64,000 nucleotides of DNA from Azadirachta indica (taxonomy: Eukaryota > Streptophyta > Magnoliopsida > Sapindales > Meliaceae): the NCBI GenBank assembly GCA_022749755.1, contig CM040440.1:15301269-15365268 (forward strand), read 5' to 3'. Positions 35,747 through 48,700 of this stretch are shown here, one piece after another (the stretch's first letter is position 1; every line of letters begins with the position of its first letter). The notes under the pieces are model-generated. The model was not told the origin of the DNA. It did not search any database and saw only the letters and a program-made list of their open reading frames with translations. The position numbers and the translations under genes are program-made.

Positions 35747-36889
35747 TATGGGTGTTTGTATGTTTGGTGGGTATTGGGAAAGAGAAGTAAAAAGGAAAGG
35801 TGGGTTTGGTGGTGGTGGTGATGGCAGTGTGGCCCACCTGTCTGGTTTGTGCGCCTCCATTAATTGTAAATTTTGCTTTCTGCTTCTCTCGATTTTTAGT
35901 CCATTCTCTTTGCTTCCATCCTTCCTTCTAGAGACTCTTTTCCCGTTTGCGAGTCAATTCAACCTTTTTTAAATAATAATATGTTGCCTCTAAATTTTTA
36001 TATTTTTATAAATAAAAATATACTTTATTCATTTCTATCAAATAGGTCCCTAGTTGGTCATTTCTACCTAAAGATACCAAAATACCTTTATAGTGTTCAG
36101 CTTTGCATTCCTTGGAAATTAGGATGGTAAAAATTCAATACTATCAAGATAATTTGGTCATTTGGATAGAACTCAGACACTTAATTATATAAATAAAATA
36201 ATTACCAAATTATCTTTTTCTTTGTGCATAAATAAACTTTAAAGGACTCGGATGTTATTACTCCATTCTTTTTTGCCATTTTTCCAAATTCTCAATTTAT
36301 GATTATTATCTACAAGTTTCACGTGATTTAAATTTTTTTTATTTTAATAATTTGATATAATGAAAGTTTTATTCTCTAATTTAAATACACAAGTTAAATG
36401 ACACCCACCACGCATTGAATTGAGATGCAAGAAACTTTCAAGTATCCTGTTGAATTTTAAACACTTTTTTAAAAAATAAACAAATATTCTTGATATTTTT
36501 GGGATTCTCAATCAATTATGAGAAAATAGGACAAAGTTTATCAGATAATGAATCCCAAGTAAGTCCAAAGATTTATCAATTAGATATTCTGCCCCATGTC
36601 CCTCTCTCTATGCTAATTGTAGAAACAAAACAAAACAAACAAAAAACAACTATATATAATTAATAAATATCCAAATCATTCTAGAAAACAATTTCTATTA
36701 TTTTTATTTATTTATGTCCTCATCTGGTTATTTTCTTTTTTAGTTTAATTATTCACTTCAAATTAAAATATAAATATATATATCATAGAAGTCAATCTAT
36801 CTCAATTTTAAGTTAAATTTTGGTATTTTACAATTTACATATATTATTAATTTTTTTTTTCCCTTTTTTATTTATTTAAATCAAATTTT

Positions 36890-37450
36890 AGACACCGCCC
36901 GTGGTATGTAATGTAATATATCATGTCGCGAGAAAAGTGGGGCGGTTTTTTTGACATTATCGCATCATAAGAGAGACAGGCAACAACCTCTACGCTCCAA
37001 ACGACAACCCGACAAGGTGGGACCATGCATCACAGAGCCGACAACGTGGGACCCTCGTGTTAGTGACGAAGCGTTTGACACGTGTGGGGTCCCTTCCGCC
37101 AACATCAAGGCACGTAGACAGCTCAACAACAATAATCCTCCGCATTTGCACGAGGTTTTGAGTTCCGGAAATTAATAAAACGGTTTCACATCCGTGAGAC
37201 CGTTGCGTCGACACGTGGCTCTCGCGTTTCGCTGTTGCGTGATCTCAACGGCGTACGGCGCTGTTATCCAGCGGGGGAACAGGAACGAGTCCAAGTCTAC
37301 GGTCCGTTACTCGCTCGCTTTTTGGCTGTTTGCCAGTGGGGTCCACGACGAAAGAAAGAATGAAACAAACGCATTTAATGTAACCGCGCCATAAATTTGG
37401 TACATCTGGGATCATTATAAATTTCAACGCCTGCACCGCTACCTTGCAGA
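36890..37450. promoter_or_regulatory. GC-richer, G-box-containing island upstream of the IAA gene
   Basis: This stretch stands out from AT-rich flanks. It contains palindromic CACGTG G-boxes at 37079-37084 and 37212-37217, further ACGTGG cores, and GAGACA at 36973-36978. GAGACA reads TGTCTC, the auxin response core, in the sense of the minus-strand IAA gene. A plus-strand TATA-like CATTATAAATTT lies near 37413-37424. It may be a distal IAA promoter module or the promoter of an unannotated transcript. Motif matches alone cannot decide. Confidence 0.4.
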
Positions 37451-37938
37451 CACGTCAGACCAGAACTCCAAATCACACCTTTCGGAAAACTAGTACTCTC
37501 TGTTTGAACTCCATCTGAAGTCTAATCACACGCCAACTTCTTTTTTCATTACTTACTAAGATTAGCTAATCAATTATTTAATAATTCTTAATAATTCTTT
37601 CCTCACTTTCTTTTAAAAAAATACTCTTACCAATGATTTCGGTCAAAAATACAATCAAGGGTGGTTTACTTGGGTCAAATTAATTATAGAAAAGCATAAG
37701 GAATATAAATATATGATTTAATATTAATATTAATATCTGAAATTCAAAACCCAAAGCAAATTGTTCTAAGCTACCCAACACAAGTAGTTTTATTCCATGT
37801 GCTGTCGCCTTATTTTACAAAATATTTGATTCCAATGGATGGAATACCAGTTGGTTTCTCAAATTAAGCTCATATCACGTCAAAAGAAATAAACATAAAA
37901 ATAAAATGAATACCAATTGAAGTTTATATGGTTGAAAT

Positions 37939-40900
37939 TTATTGTTTGGAATCAGGTTGATGAGATTGCTGAGGGCGGCAATCGGTGCAGGCCTTGCAAG
38001 CTGAAGGTGAGAAAGTGTCTGAAAGGGCAATTCGCAAAGTTTGCTGCCGGCCCTCGTTTGCAGGAACATGGAGAAGAGCATCCATGATTAGAATCTCCCA
38101 GTCCCGTGGCCGCCAAAAAGAATACCACCCGTCATCTGTACTTACAAGAAAAGAGGAGAGAATTATATTTCTGCTGCAGAAATCGATACAAATCAATCCT
38201 GCCCCCCCAATTTCAATGGTAAAGAAAATAAATATATGATAACAATTTTGTTCTGAATATTTTTCTTTTCCCTAAAGAGGAAAAAAATAATAATAATTTC
38301 AATCACAAATGCATTTGTAACATTGTCTTGGATCAGCCCAGATAAAAAAACTGAGCATGTAATAGGAATCAAACACAAAATAAGGAAAGCAGGAAACAGA
38401 AAAATGAGGCACCAAACCTCCATTGCGAACTGCCTTCAACTGCAAAACGCCATTGCCATGCGGGCCAGACATGGGAAATGTGCAAGAGACGGAATGCCTT
38501 TGGTGAGTGACAGCAAGAGATGCATTGTACCATGGGCCCTTCTTTATTGGTTCTCCAATAGCATCAATGATCGCCTGATTCTTGCTGGCTTTCTCCATGG
38601 CCTTGCTGAAAAAATTTCCATGAAACAAACAGTAAATATGGTGCCCAGACACTTCCATGTTTCCAAATTAAATAATTTCTTTGAAATGTTGAGATGAACG
38701 GTTAGCAACTCTTTTGCTTTCACATATAGACTAAATGTTTAGAAATATAATAAATCACAGAAATCCCAACATTTATTGAAGCAAAGGATAACTTAAATAC
38801 ACCATTGTTCAACCTTCAGGATGCATATTCAGATTTAGGTTCCTCTATCTTGCCTGTAAAAAATGTTCATCTGCACTGAATTAATTCAGGTAACTAACGA
38901 GAATTTTTATTATTATATTATTATTAGATTTATTTCACACAAATTTAAGATTCATTGACTTAAAATTCTTGTGCCACCATGTCTCTAGGCAACTGAGTAA
39001 TGAATGTGTTACAGCTAAAGGTGAAGGACTCAAGAAAATTTCAGATGTTTACAGCCATTATAGAAGAGTCTTTTTACAGTAAAAGCAAAATTGTCAGCTG
39101 CAGAGAATGAGTGGCAACCCGTCAGCAATTTTCTGCATTCCTCTACTCCCTAGCTATCTTTGGCTAGTTTTGGTATACATCAGCATCTACCATGAATTTG
39201 AGTATCTTAATGTACTTCAGCTAATGATACCTCAATCTTATGTATAAATAATGTTGTGACTATCCAGGTTGAGGTTTGATCTTAACAACTGGAGAAAGAT
39301 GGGGCGCAGTGCAGCTACTATTTTATCCTTTGGGTACTCACAAAATATTTACAATATATCAGAAATGTTCTCAATAGAAGAGTCCTGGAGAATTTTTTGA
39401 ACTCTAAAATATATTGGTAGAAGCTGACTCCTGCTACCTTATATTGGATTTAAAATGATATGGACACAAAGAAATGCACATTGTGGCTTCTATACAAGGA
39501 ACTTGAGGTCTCATTACTAGCACAAGGTCTTCTACTTTAACAGCATAGCTCTAACCAACAAACTCCGTAAGGAACTATTTGATTAAAACAAGACAAGTCA
39601 ACAAGCATTGACCCTGATCTTACCTCTTGTCTCCCATCAACAATATTTGGCTGGTGATCCAAAAAATGCAATACACAAATCATTTCCCTAAAGAGTAGAT
39701 ATAAAATTTTAAGAATCTTCCAAGGCCACCTACATGAATTCTAGCAGAAAGTATCATAACGGGGCCTTGTTACAGAAACAACTCATTAACTAGAGAGCAG
39801 ACTGGGTCAATTCCAGAGTTTCAAAGTGAGATTAAGATGTAACCCATAAGTGGGCTAGATACGAAATGGATAGTAAACTGTTGCTACTCCGTTTAGTCTA
39901 AGAATTCCCGGAATAATGAAATAGACTAAATTCCACCGATTCCGCAATGCCATGAATTTAGCACGTCAGATCCCGTTGATTCAATGAACACAAAAAGATA
40001 ACAGGAACAACTCAAACCAAGAGTTTATTGCTTAACAACCTGAATAATAACAGCTCTACCTCAGAGGTAATAAAATATCAATATTTATACTAACTATAGT
40101 TTACTGTAGCTAGATTAGGAAAACCAATCAAATAACACTCACTTCCAAAATAGGAATATGACACAAATATGAAGACCTAATAAATCAAAATCAACTAAAA
40201 CAAATAAACAAATAGAATTAGTATTTGCTAAAATTGTCCTACATCAGATTAACAGAATATTGATGCGAGAAATCAGCAGTATATAATTATTATAAAAATG
40301 ATAACAATCAAACCAAGCCGGTCTGTTTACAAGTACATATATACACAAACTATCATACACATCAATGACATATTTAAACCTGTTCTACTTTGATCCACTT
40401 TTCAGTTTCCCAACCAGGAAATATCCAGACAAAATAAAAGATAAAACATCTTGATAAGTTTCCTCAAAATGTCTCTAAGCACCTCATTGGAGTTATCCCT
40501 AGGATAAGGACCTTTCCAGTGAGCATGTGTCATGTAAATAAGCAAGCAAACTAAATTGCTTCTAATATGAATATGTTTTTGAAACTGCATTTTGGACCCT
40601 CATATTTTTATAAGATTCTAGAAATACTAGCCACAAATCAGATAGGATAGTACAAAAATCAATGACCAGAACAAATCCAACTGAAGTGAACTATCTTTCA
40701 AGGTAAGGGCTTAATGACATAAAAAGCAGAGAACATAATAAGGATCATTTTTCGGTTTTACAAGAAGTAAAATCATCACTAATGCCTTGAATGCAACCTT
40801 AGCAGAATCTCCATTTCAAGTCTATATAACTCTAAGGCAATCTCGGAAAAAATAAAAAATAAAATAAAATAAAGGCACCTGCTACAGCCATGATAAATAG

Positions 40901-41527
40901 CAAGGTCATCAAGAGCACTTAGAGCAACACCGCCCGTCACAGTAATCAAGACAAAGGACACTGCTTTACGACGATATGAGTTGCTCTTATCTTCATCCAC
41001 TGACTTTGCTGCACTGCACAAATCAGTTATATCAGTACAGGAAAATTAACTTCAACTAAATAGATCATTTGAATTAATAATCTTAATGGATCAAATAAAG
41101 GTATTACCAGAACAAACAAAATTAATCCCCTGGTACATAGCAAATATTGATCCTTCACAGTTCCCATCTCACAGAACTAAGAAAACAGAAAAATCTTGAG
41201 CATTGAACATTTATTTTTTGTACATGAAAAAATGAAACCCTTTACTCAACTAAGCCTAATGCAGGAAATGAGCAGCTACAATTTTCCCCAAACCAGAACA
41301 TAAAAACGCAAACTAAAATACACATATAAAATAAAGAAAATGAAGAACCCAGATAAATTAAGGCTAAGAGAAACTAATAATCTGATCCCATGAAACTAAA
41401 AAGTGAAATTTTGTCGAGAAAAAGAAAAGAGCGGAACTTGGAGGCATAACAGCGAAAAAATTTAGTACCTTGGAACCTTTGAAGTTGGAGAGCTCTTGAA
41501 GAAAGAAGTCAACCTTCTCGCCAGCAT
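37939..41527 (-). CDS. COA1/TIM21-type mitochondrial protein (cytochrome oxidase assembly protein 1 family)
   Basis: Four exons on the minus strand (41527-41469, 41013-40879, 38605-38418, 38135-37939) join in phase to 192 residues. The N-terminus (MLARRLTSFFKSS) is basic and amphipathic, like a mitochondrial presequence. One membrane helix follows at about 37-55 (AVSFVLITVTGGVALSAL). The soluble domain runs from about AIGEPIKKGPWYNASLAV through SGPHGNGVLQLKAVRNG to WEILIMDALLHVP, the pattern of the COA1 domain (invariant G-P-W, then an S/G-P-x-G-x-G turn and a closing strand). Yeast Coa1 helps early Cox1 assembly; the plant role is inferred. The tail is unusual, with four Cys (ACKACTDC) near the C-terminus. 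Intron 2 is about 2.3 kb and seems to hold an LTR-like insertion. Confidence 0.8.
39985..40246 (-). mobile_element. Possible solo LTR of a retrotransposon in a COA1-like intron
   Basis: On the minus strand a 262-bp stretch starts TGATGTAGGAC and ends TGTGTTCA. It contains a TATA-like GTATAAATATT followed after about 60 bp by CAATAAACTC, the promoter-polyA order of a small LTR. No second LTR, internal coding region or clear 5-bp target duplication was seen, so this is tentative. Confidence 0.35.
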
Positions 41528-42538
41528 CTCCTCTCTCCTTTTACTCTCTTCTCTCTTTCTCTGAATGAATATTGATTTGTATTTGTGATTCTGTATCACC
41601 GCCGCACCGGCTCCACCGGCGAATTGTTGATTGTTGAATTAAATTCAGAAGTTGGGCGAGTTATTTGACGTGCCAGTGTTCCGGGTTAACTAAGCATGAA
41701 CCCCAAAAATATTGGCCCAAGCAAAGCCCATAACGCATCGGGTTAGGTTTAGTACGAGCATATTTTCTTTTCTTTTTTTCTTTTTTTAGAAATGTAGTAG
41801 CAACTTATTTACAATTGAATAATTTATTCAATAATGTAATTAATTATTTTTAAAAATTATAAAATATATCATTTATTTGATAAAAGCCGGAATGCCTGAT
41901 ATTTAGTAACCATGATTCGTTGATTCTTTAACAGGGGAGAACCCGAAATTAAGCTTGCCTGTGGCCTGCTGGCTGTTGCTGCTGCTATCATAGGGAAGTA
42001 ATATCTTATAGCTACAATAATCTAAAATATAGCTGGAGACTGCTCCTGTTATGATTTTCGTTAGAAAGGAAATTATAGGACTATTTTGCACAGAAGTGCT
42101 ATTGTTACAGCTATAAACTCTCACACAATCACCATTCCTAAAAACTGAAAACAACCAGCCATTGGAACTATTTTAGTTCACATCAAAATCATTTTCTATT
42201 CTTATGACTTCTTGGATTGTTACAACTTTTGTACTATGTTCTGTTCATACACCATCATATAAGTTTGTTCTTATAACCAGTTTCAGTGTAAAATCATTTC
42301 CAATGGTTTTGATACATATTGCACAGTGCTACATCATGGTAAACAAACAAATGACCAACTTCAGTGTCAATCTGCAGGATTTTTCCTGTTCATCCTTCCG
42401 TCCCAGATCTCTTGCGTGGAATGCAACTAAATCCTACCTATCTTGAATATCTATACAACTATAACTACTACGCAAATACTACAAAGCTGGTCTCACTAAC
42501 CGAGTAGTATGGACAAGTTCATCGTAGTTTGCATCAAG
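41528..42538. other. COA1-like promoter and DUF946 3' UTR
   Basis: Both genes are on the minus strand. The region next to 41527 is a CT-rich leader and promoter. From about 41900 to 42538 it is probably the 3' UTR of the DUF946 gene. No other gene is seen. Confidence 0.5.
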
Positions 42539-45509
42539 CTAGCCTCTTTCATCACCCGCCCAGTTGTTCTTCTCCTTTGGTCCAGTAGGACCTTCCTCCC
42601 CGTACAGCTCTACTGGCAACTTATTAAAAATGTTTTCCAATGAATACCGTACTGTTGGGGGCAAAAGACTGAATATCTTATTTAGCTCAGTTCTGGAATC
42701 ATAAACTATTGTTGGACCCCACTCTCTCATAAACTGCAACCAACCAGGCTCAGCAACAACCCCATCCCCAAGATACTCCGCAGCAACAAGTTCATAATGG
42801 ATGCTTGAATCCACAGATAGATTACTACGGGCAGCATCATTTCTCACTCCAATCCCAAGTTTTTCGGACCCCTGAATGTAGGTGCCCGGATGAGGAAAGC
42901 TTGCATGTCCACTTTTCGAAGAGTAAACAATAGCTTTATTTCCTTCTATGTATTCCAAATCATAAGCATCCACCCATTCTCCACCACTATGCTGAGAGAA
43001 GTATATGCTCCAGAGCTCTCCAGTAAAGTTGCATATGCGGAGAGTGAAATGCTCCCAGTCACCCACATGCTGTCCAATCTTGCTAAGAGGAATATTCATG
43101 AGTCCAACTTTGAGAGTAGCTGGTCCATTGAAGGGACAAAAAACCCACATTGCAATGTCAGTGAATATCCCACCAAGAGCAGGCTTCACATGAACATAAA
43201 GCTTTGCACTTTCCAAGTTTCCATATTTGACTCTCTCCCTTCGGTTATCATTTGGTAGGTCTATCCAAAACTCTCCATCATTTGTCCCACCAGCAGGCAA
43301 ATTTGAGCCAATAGGATCAATGACCTCACCAACCAAATCAACAGCTTTGTACAATAATGCTCCATTTTTGAAAAACCATGAAACAGAAGATGGCAAAAAA
43401 ACCTCACTGGGATGAAAGAAAACAGTTGGTCCATAATGCCTGATGAGGGCATGAATCTGATCGTATTTCGGCATTGCATGTAGCATAGGATCTAGATTCT
43501 TCAGGCATGCAATATTCAACTCTTCTCCAGGGATCTGGTATTTACTGCAGAAAAAAGTCCCCACAGAAACACCTTTACCCAGCATTCCTCGGTCACAGGG
43601 TCTTGTGTTCCAAACCCAACATGGAGAATATGAGGATTTAGAAATGGCATCAAGTATAAGATGATAAGATTCACATCTATCAGTCAGATCAGTTCGAACA
43701 CATCTAACTTCATCCAGCTCAGGTTTTTTCGGTGTGTTGGTAACCAAAAAGCCCAAGGACTTATAGCCCTCTGGAGGCTGTGGTAACCAGAAGAAACCAC
43801 AACCTTCATAGTTCCCACTGCCTCCATCATCTGAACACCAAACTAATGTATAATCAAGGGGCTTTTGAAGAGCTGGTGAATCAACATGGTTATTGTTTTG
43901 AGCTGCTTCTGGCTCAGAAGAAGCCACCTCCCTAGCCACAAGAACGAAACCTCTCAAAGGCTGATCATCAAATTGGCAATAGTGACCAAGGCTATAAAAT
44001 CCATCAGGAATTCCCACCGGTTTATAGAATGCAACGCCTTTTTTCCTGTCTTGCAAAAGATTGCAGCTCCAAATGAAATTAAACCTGGAAATTCTACAAA
44101 CTTCTATTTCTCCAAGATTTATTCTTCCAGAGGCAAATCCTTGACCTGAGAAGGCAAAAATACAATCACATTGTTAAATATGATAAAAGGAAGCCAAAAT
44201 CAAACATGCTAACTTAAACTTGCTATACAAAAGATTGTCTTTACGTTTTATTTTCCACATTAGATTACAATTCACAGCATTTAAAATTATGAGAAAACTG
44301 GCAAGTTGAAAATTGACTATGCATCCCATGAATTGAAATGCTCACTTCCATACTGGCTATCTCAAGATGAAAGCATTGGCTAAAGATGTAAGAAATATGA
44401 CAATAACTATCCACCACTATGGGAAATTTTGCAGATTTCTCCAGACTTTGTTAACTATTCTGCTCTACTTAAATTGAAAGAAATAACTAGGTTTGATAGC
44501 TTCTACAAATCACAAACTTCACCTACAAAATATACGCCAACAATGCTAGCGCCAAGGTTTCTCTGGTCATGAAAGATCCTAACAGTTATTTAGATGAAGG
44601 GAAATACAATAATAGGAGAAGCTATTAAAAGAATTCAATTTTTTTCGTTAAAGAAAAAAATGAAGGAATAAGAAGAGATAGGGTTAGTGACACCAAGCAA
44701 GTTGTCAAAAACAATATGACATAAAAAGAACAGAAAACTAACCAGCAGAGTTGCAGAATAACCTACACATCTGAGGACAGACTTCTCCAAATGCTTTGAC
44801 CAAGAAATTAGAGCACATAATAGAAACAAAGAAAGAACGGATAAAAGGCAGACGAAGAAAAATAACCACAATCCACTACAACAAAAATAATGGAAGTAAC
44901 CATTTCAATAAGCTCATTCCAAAGTGAACTCATAAGTCTTAAATATTTTCCATTTTCTCTCGCCAGCAATTTCCAAATTAGTTGACAAATTGATTGACAA
45001 AATCAACATGAAGCGACTAAAAGTAACAAACAAAACAAGGAAATGGTCAATTGTTAAGAATCCAGCAAATCACCACAAGTTTTAACCTTTGAATAACTTC
45101 AAACAACCCAGAAAAATCACAGAAAACAAATATGCATGTGAATTAGCAAGAAACACCAATGAATTAGCGCAAATATAAGAAATGAATAAAACCAAAAACA
45201 ACATTAACCCATGGATTCACCACCACACGCAGAGGCCACAATGCAAGAACCCAGAAACCAAAGAAACTAATTACAAGAAAACACCACAAACCCATCAACC
45301 AAAAACAAGAAAAAAACATAAATAGCCAAACCCGAAATTTCAGTTCGCCCATAAAAGTAAAATGTTAAACAGGAAGATCAAATCTTTTGAATGCAAAATG
45401 CCATACCAGGAGGCCATGTGGGAAGCGGAGCAGGCAAGGAGAAGGCTTCTGGTTCTTTGGGTGATAAATTAGAGACTCCTTTCCAGTAAAAGCATTCGCA
45501 CCCAAACAT
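42539..45509 (-). CDS. DUF946 / vacuolar protein sorting-associated protein 62 family protein
   Basis: Two exons, 45509-45407 and 44145-42539, join in phase 1 (Pro-Pro-Gly-Gln-Gly-Phe) to 569 residues. The family is known in plants as DUF946 or VPS62-like, with no firm biochemical role. Conserved blocks are visible: [16 protein letters not shown] near residue 35, [17 protein letters not shown] in the middle, [35 protein letters not shown] and GHASFPHPG later, and [10 protein letters not shown] near the end. There is no obvious signal peptide or membrane helix. Length is normal for plant members and nothing is broken. Arabidopsis At1g04090, close to SDD1 and PRP39 as I recall, is a member of this family. 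The about 1.26-kb intron between the exons shows no coding content. Family is certain, function is not. Confidence 0.92.
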
Positions 45510-47179
45510 TTTCCTTGCTCTGAAATCTCCTCCGATATGTCTGTGTGGTGATCAAAGCACTGAACTTGATTTGATTCTAAGAAATGACTCCCGTAACCTG
45601 GAAGCTTTTTCCAGAAACTCGTAACTGTGAGATCAAATGTCAGTATGTGGGACCCTATTGCAATTAATTACAGATGTGCAGTTTCTTTTTCTTGATTCCT
45701 TGAAGGTGCCTTGTTTTCTTCGTTAATCTAAAATCATCTTCGCGGGTTAATCCTTAGCATTTTAAAAAAAGAAACTTTAAAAAAATTACTTTTTTTTTAA
45801 AAAAAAAAAAAAGAGAGAAGATTGCGATGAAAACGAGTGTAAAATTGTTGATACCCGGTAAAAATCAGATTAAAAGCATTTAAATGGTGTAAATTATTTT
45901 AATTTTATTAATGTTCAAGAATTAATGGCTAATTGCTATCTTCAAATGAATTGCAGCTCTCTCAGTAGTTTTTAGAAAAAAAAAATAAATAAATTCTTAT
46001 ATTGACCGTTATATGAACAAATATATATAAATTTTTGGTATTTTCATAATAAAAATCTGTAACACATGTTTGATTGAGTTGGCTATAATACTAATATATA
46101 GTGCCAAGAAAACAGACGATGAGTCACTATTGTTTTTATTTTTTATGTAAACGTTTTCCCTTACGTTTCAAGACTCATCTAAAAGAGAACAATATCCCAG
46201 AACTTCAGTACGAGTATCAATATCACATGCATACTATTCATATACTTGTAATGTAAACATGGGTTGCTTGCTCTAATGATTGCCCTGGAAGCTGACGATT
46301 CATGAATAGCAAATGACAGTGCTGTTGGCTGCTACGTGTACCTTCAGAAATCCACATACGACCACCTTAAGTAATCAACTGCAGACCAAACCAAATGACA
46401 GTGTATTCTTCTGTCCTGTATTGGTAATGGTATTATTTCCTAGCATGAGGCCAAAGCAAATTAAAACAAGAAAGGGGAAGCAACTTGGGTTGTTCTTCTT
46501 AATGGGTCAACACATGATCTTTGAAATTAAAGTTCAACGTATGAGCATCCGATGGAGGATATGCCTTCACTCTAAAGACATGGAAACCTAATCTCTGTTT
46601 TAACTTTTCAATTCCAGCTAATACAATCAATGATGCTAGTGTACAAGTTGATATTTGTTTCTTGCATCTACTATTATATCAATATGTCAATCAAGGCAAT
46701 TGCTTTCTCCACCGCACAACACATTTTATCTATATATTACTATTACCATCTTTAAGTGCCTGCTAGCTTTTACTATTACTTTTATGTTTGCTATTTTGTT
46801 TATTTTTCAATGTTGGTAGGTACTTAATTAAGATTCATTAGTAGGTAAAAATAAGAATAACAAAATCTAAAATTCGAATCCCCCACACTAAAATTGAACA
46901 TGAGGCTTGATGTAACTGTTTAATTACAGTTAAAAATCTTCCAATTAGTTTATATTAACCAATTTCGCTTTGCTTTACATGACAAGATTTAGTTTTACCC
47001 TCATTAACATTCAAAAATTTCGTTGTCTCAATTATAAATAGAGAACGTGTTTCCTATCTTTCCTTTGGCAGCGAACTGTCATCAAAATTCAATCAATTCC
47101 TCATCAAAGTAGAACTTAATATCCACCACAAACCTGCTGCAAACCCAAAAAACCATAATCATCAACAGAAGAAGAAAAT
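45510..47179. other. Divergent spacer between DUF946 and TPR genes
   Basis: It holds both promoters. The sequence is AT-rich, with a T-run followed by an A-run near 45788-45814. A short stretch near 46865-46880 resembles a tRNA B-box but has no tRNA around it. A TATA-like TATAAATA lies at about 47033-47040, upstream of the TPR gene. Confidence 0.5.
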
Positions 47180-48700
47180 ATGCTGCTCAGAAGCTCCTCA
47201 ACCCCGGTTCTTGGCTCTCTTCTTTCCTCAATATCAGAGAGTCCCAATAACAATAGCAGTCACCATGAAACCCCCCTCAAGCACCACCTGCCGCCACCGT
47301 CTCCCATTCACCACTGCAGCAGTAGCGGCGGCAGCAAACTCTCCTTTGGCTCCTTTAATCTTCCTACTGTGTCCTGCAATTCTTCTCCTATATCTCCGTC
47401 TATTGCTGATTTCTCTGCAGGTTCACATAAAGGCATTCGCCGAGCACAGTCTGAAGGAAACTTGGAAGGGTTGGCTTATGCTTCTTGCAAGGAGGAAGAT
47501 TTCTATAATGCAAACCAACCCAGTAAGAAATCTTCTGGGAGGAACAATTGCTTGATGTTGGAGACGATACCGTCATTTTCGTACTCCACCTTGAAAGGGA
47601 GACGAGAAGAGGATGAAGATGAGAGTGATGTGGAAGATGAGGAAGACGTACAAGATTATTTCGAAGAAAATGGTGAAGAAGAAGACTGCTTGGAAGATAA
47701 TAACGAAGAGCCGTTGCAGAGTCGTCTAGAGAATGAGAAGATGAGCATGCTTCTTATTGAAGAGATGCAACGTCTGGACAATATGTGGAAGGTTGATTTG
47801 GAAGGGTTTGCGGGTCAAGAGATGTATCTTGCAAAGGGACTCGGGATTGGTGGGAGAGGAGGTAGTCGTGGTGGCGGCAAAGGCGGTGGCGGAGGAGGAG
47901 GTGGCGGCGGCTGCGAGTTTAATCCATCAGGTGGGGACAATGGAGATAAACAAGAGATTGAGCAGTACTACAAAAAGATGGTGGATGAAAATCCTGGAAA
48001 TCCCCTGTTCCTGAGAAATTATGCTCATTTTTTGTACAAGGTGAGTCTTTCCTAGCAATCCGTTAATTCTGAAAGCATTTTCAATTTCATCCAGCATTAA
48101 TAGGAATGCAAATATAATATAGGATCAATCTGTTGGGTCGTTCTAATATTTTTCCTTTTAGATACTGTTTTCTAAAACACGTTGAAAAAGCGTCATTTAA
48201 AAACAAATTGTACCTATTTATTGTTGATACAGAGTTAGAATTTGGTAATAACTGATGGAAGTAGAAAGAATTGAATGATTGTGCATCTGATTTGAATTGA
48301 CAGTCAAAGAGAGACCTTGAGAGAGCGGAGGATTATTACTCTCGGGCAATTTTAGCAGATCCTGGAGATGGGGAAGTTGTGTCACAATATGCAATGTTAA
48401 TATGGGAGCTTCATCGTGACAAAGACAGAGCTATTAGCTACTTCGAAAGAGCTGTTCACGCATCTCCTGAAGATAGGTATGTTTACATTTATAGAATCTG
48501 AATTTTTAATTCTTGATATGTATATATATGCGTAGTTTTAGGCTGAGTTTTGTTATTTTTCCAGCCATGTTCATGCAGCTTATGCCGGTTTCCTGTGGGA
48601 AACAGAGGAAGATGATGATGATGAATGTAATGAGCCAAGTGATCTTGACTCAATCACCCACCAAATTCATCGAACAGCACTAGCTTCTGCAAATGCTTAA
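47180..48700 (+). CDS. Tetratricopeptide repeat (TPR)-like superfamily protein
   Basis: Three exons (47180-48040, 48304-48476, 48565-48700) give 389 residues. The N-terminal 200 or so residues are low-complexity: Ser/Pro-rich first, then a long acidic stretch (EEDEDESDVEDEEDVQ). A Gly/Arg-rich run at about 224-245 is followed by TPR-like helices at about 255-365. The TPR part includes NPLFLRNYAHFLYKSKRDLERAEDYYSRAILADPGDGEVVSQYAMLIWE and a second motif with ISYFERAVHASPEDSHVHAAYAGFLWE. This architecture matches a plant family that includes, as I recall, At1g80130 and At5g20190. No enzymatic function is known. The motif SHKGIRRAQSEGNLEGL is also typical. An AATAAA lies at 48828-48833. Confidence 0.9.

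Larger units (their letters stand above)
35488..37938. other. Upstream region of the IAA gene and spacer to the COA1-like gene
   Basis: The proximal part is the IAA leader and promoter with two hexanucleotide tracts. The middle part (about 35960-36890) is AT-rich. About 36890-37450 is markedly richer in GC and is listed separately. No supported coding gene is seen; the 119-codon and shorter frames in this area are artefacts of repeats or composition. Confidence 0.5.

Noticed and set aside
35502..35837. 111-codon Phe/Leu-rich frame upstream of the IAA gene
   Set aside because: It is generated by the TTGTTC hexamer tracts and a T-run.
38323..38697. 124-codon plus-strand frame
   Set aside because: It is antisense to an exon of the COA1-like gene, whose sense exons splice cleanly in phase.
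46865..46880. TTCGAATCCC, tRNA B-box-like
   Set aside because: No A box, acceptor stem or anticodon arm could be built around it.
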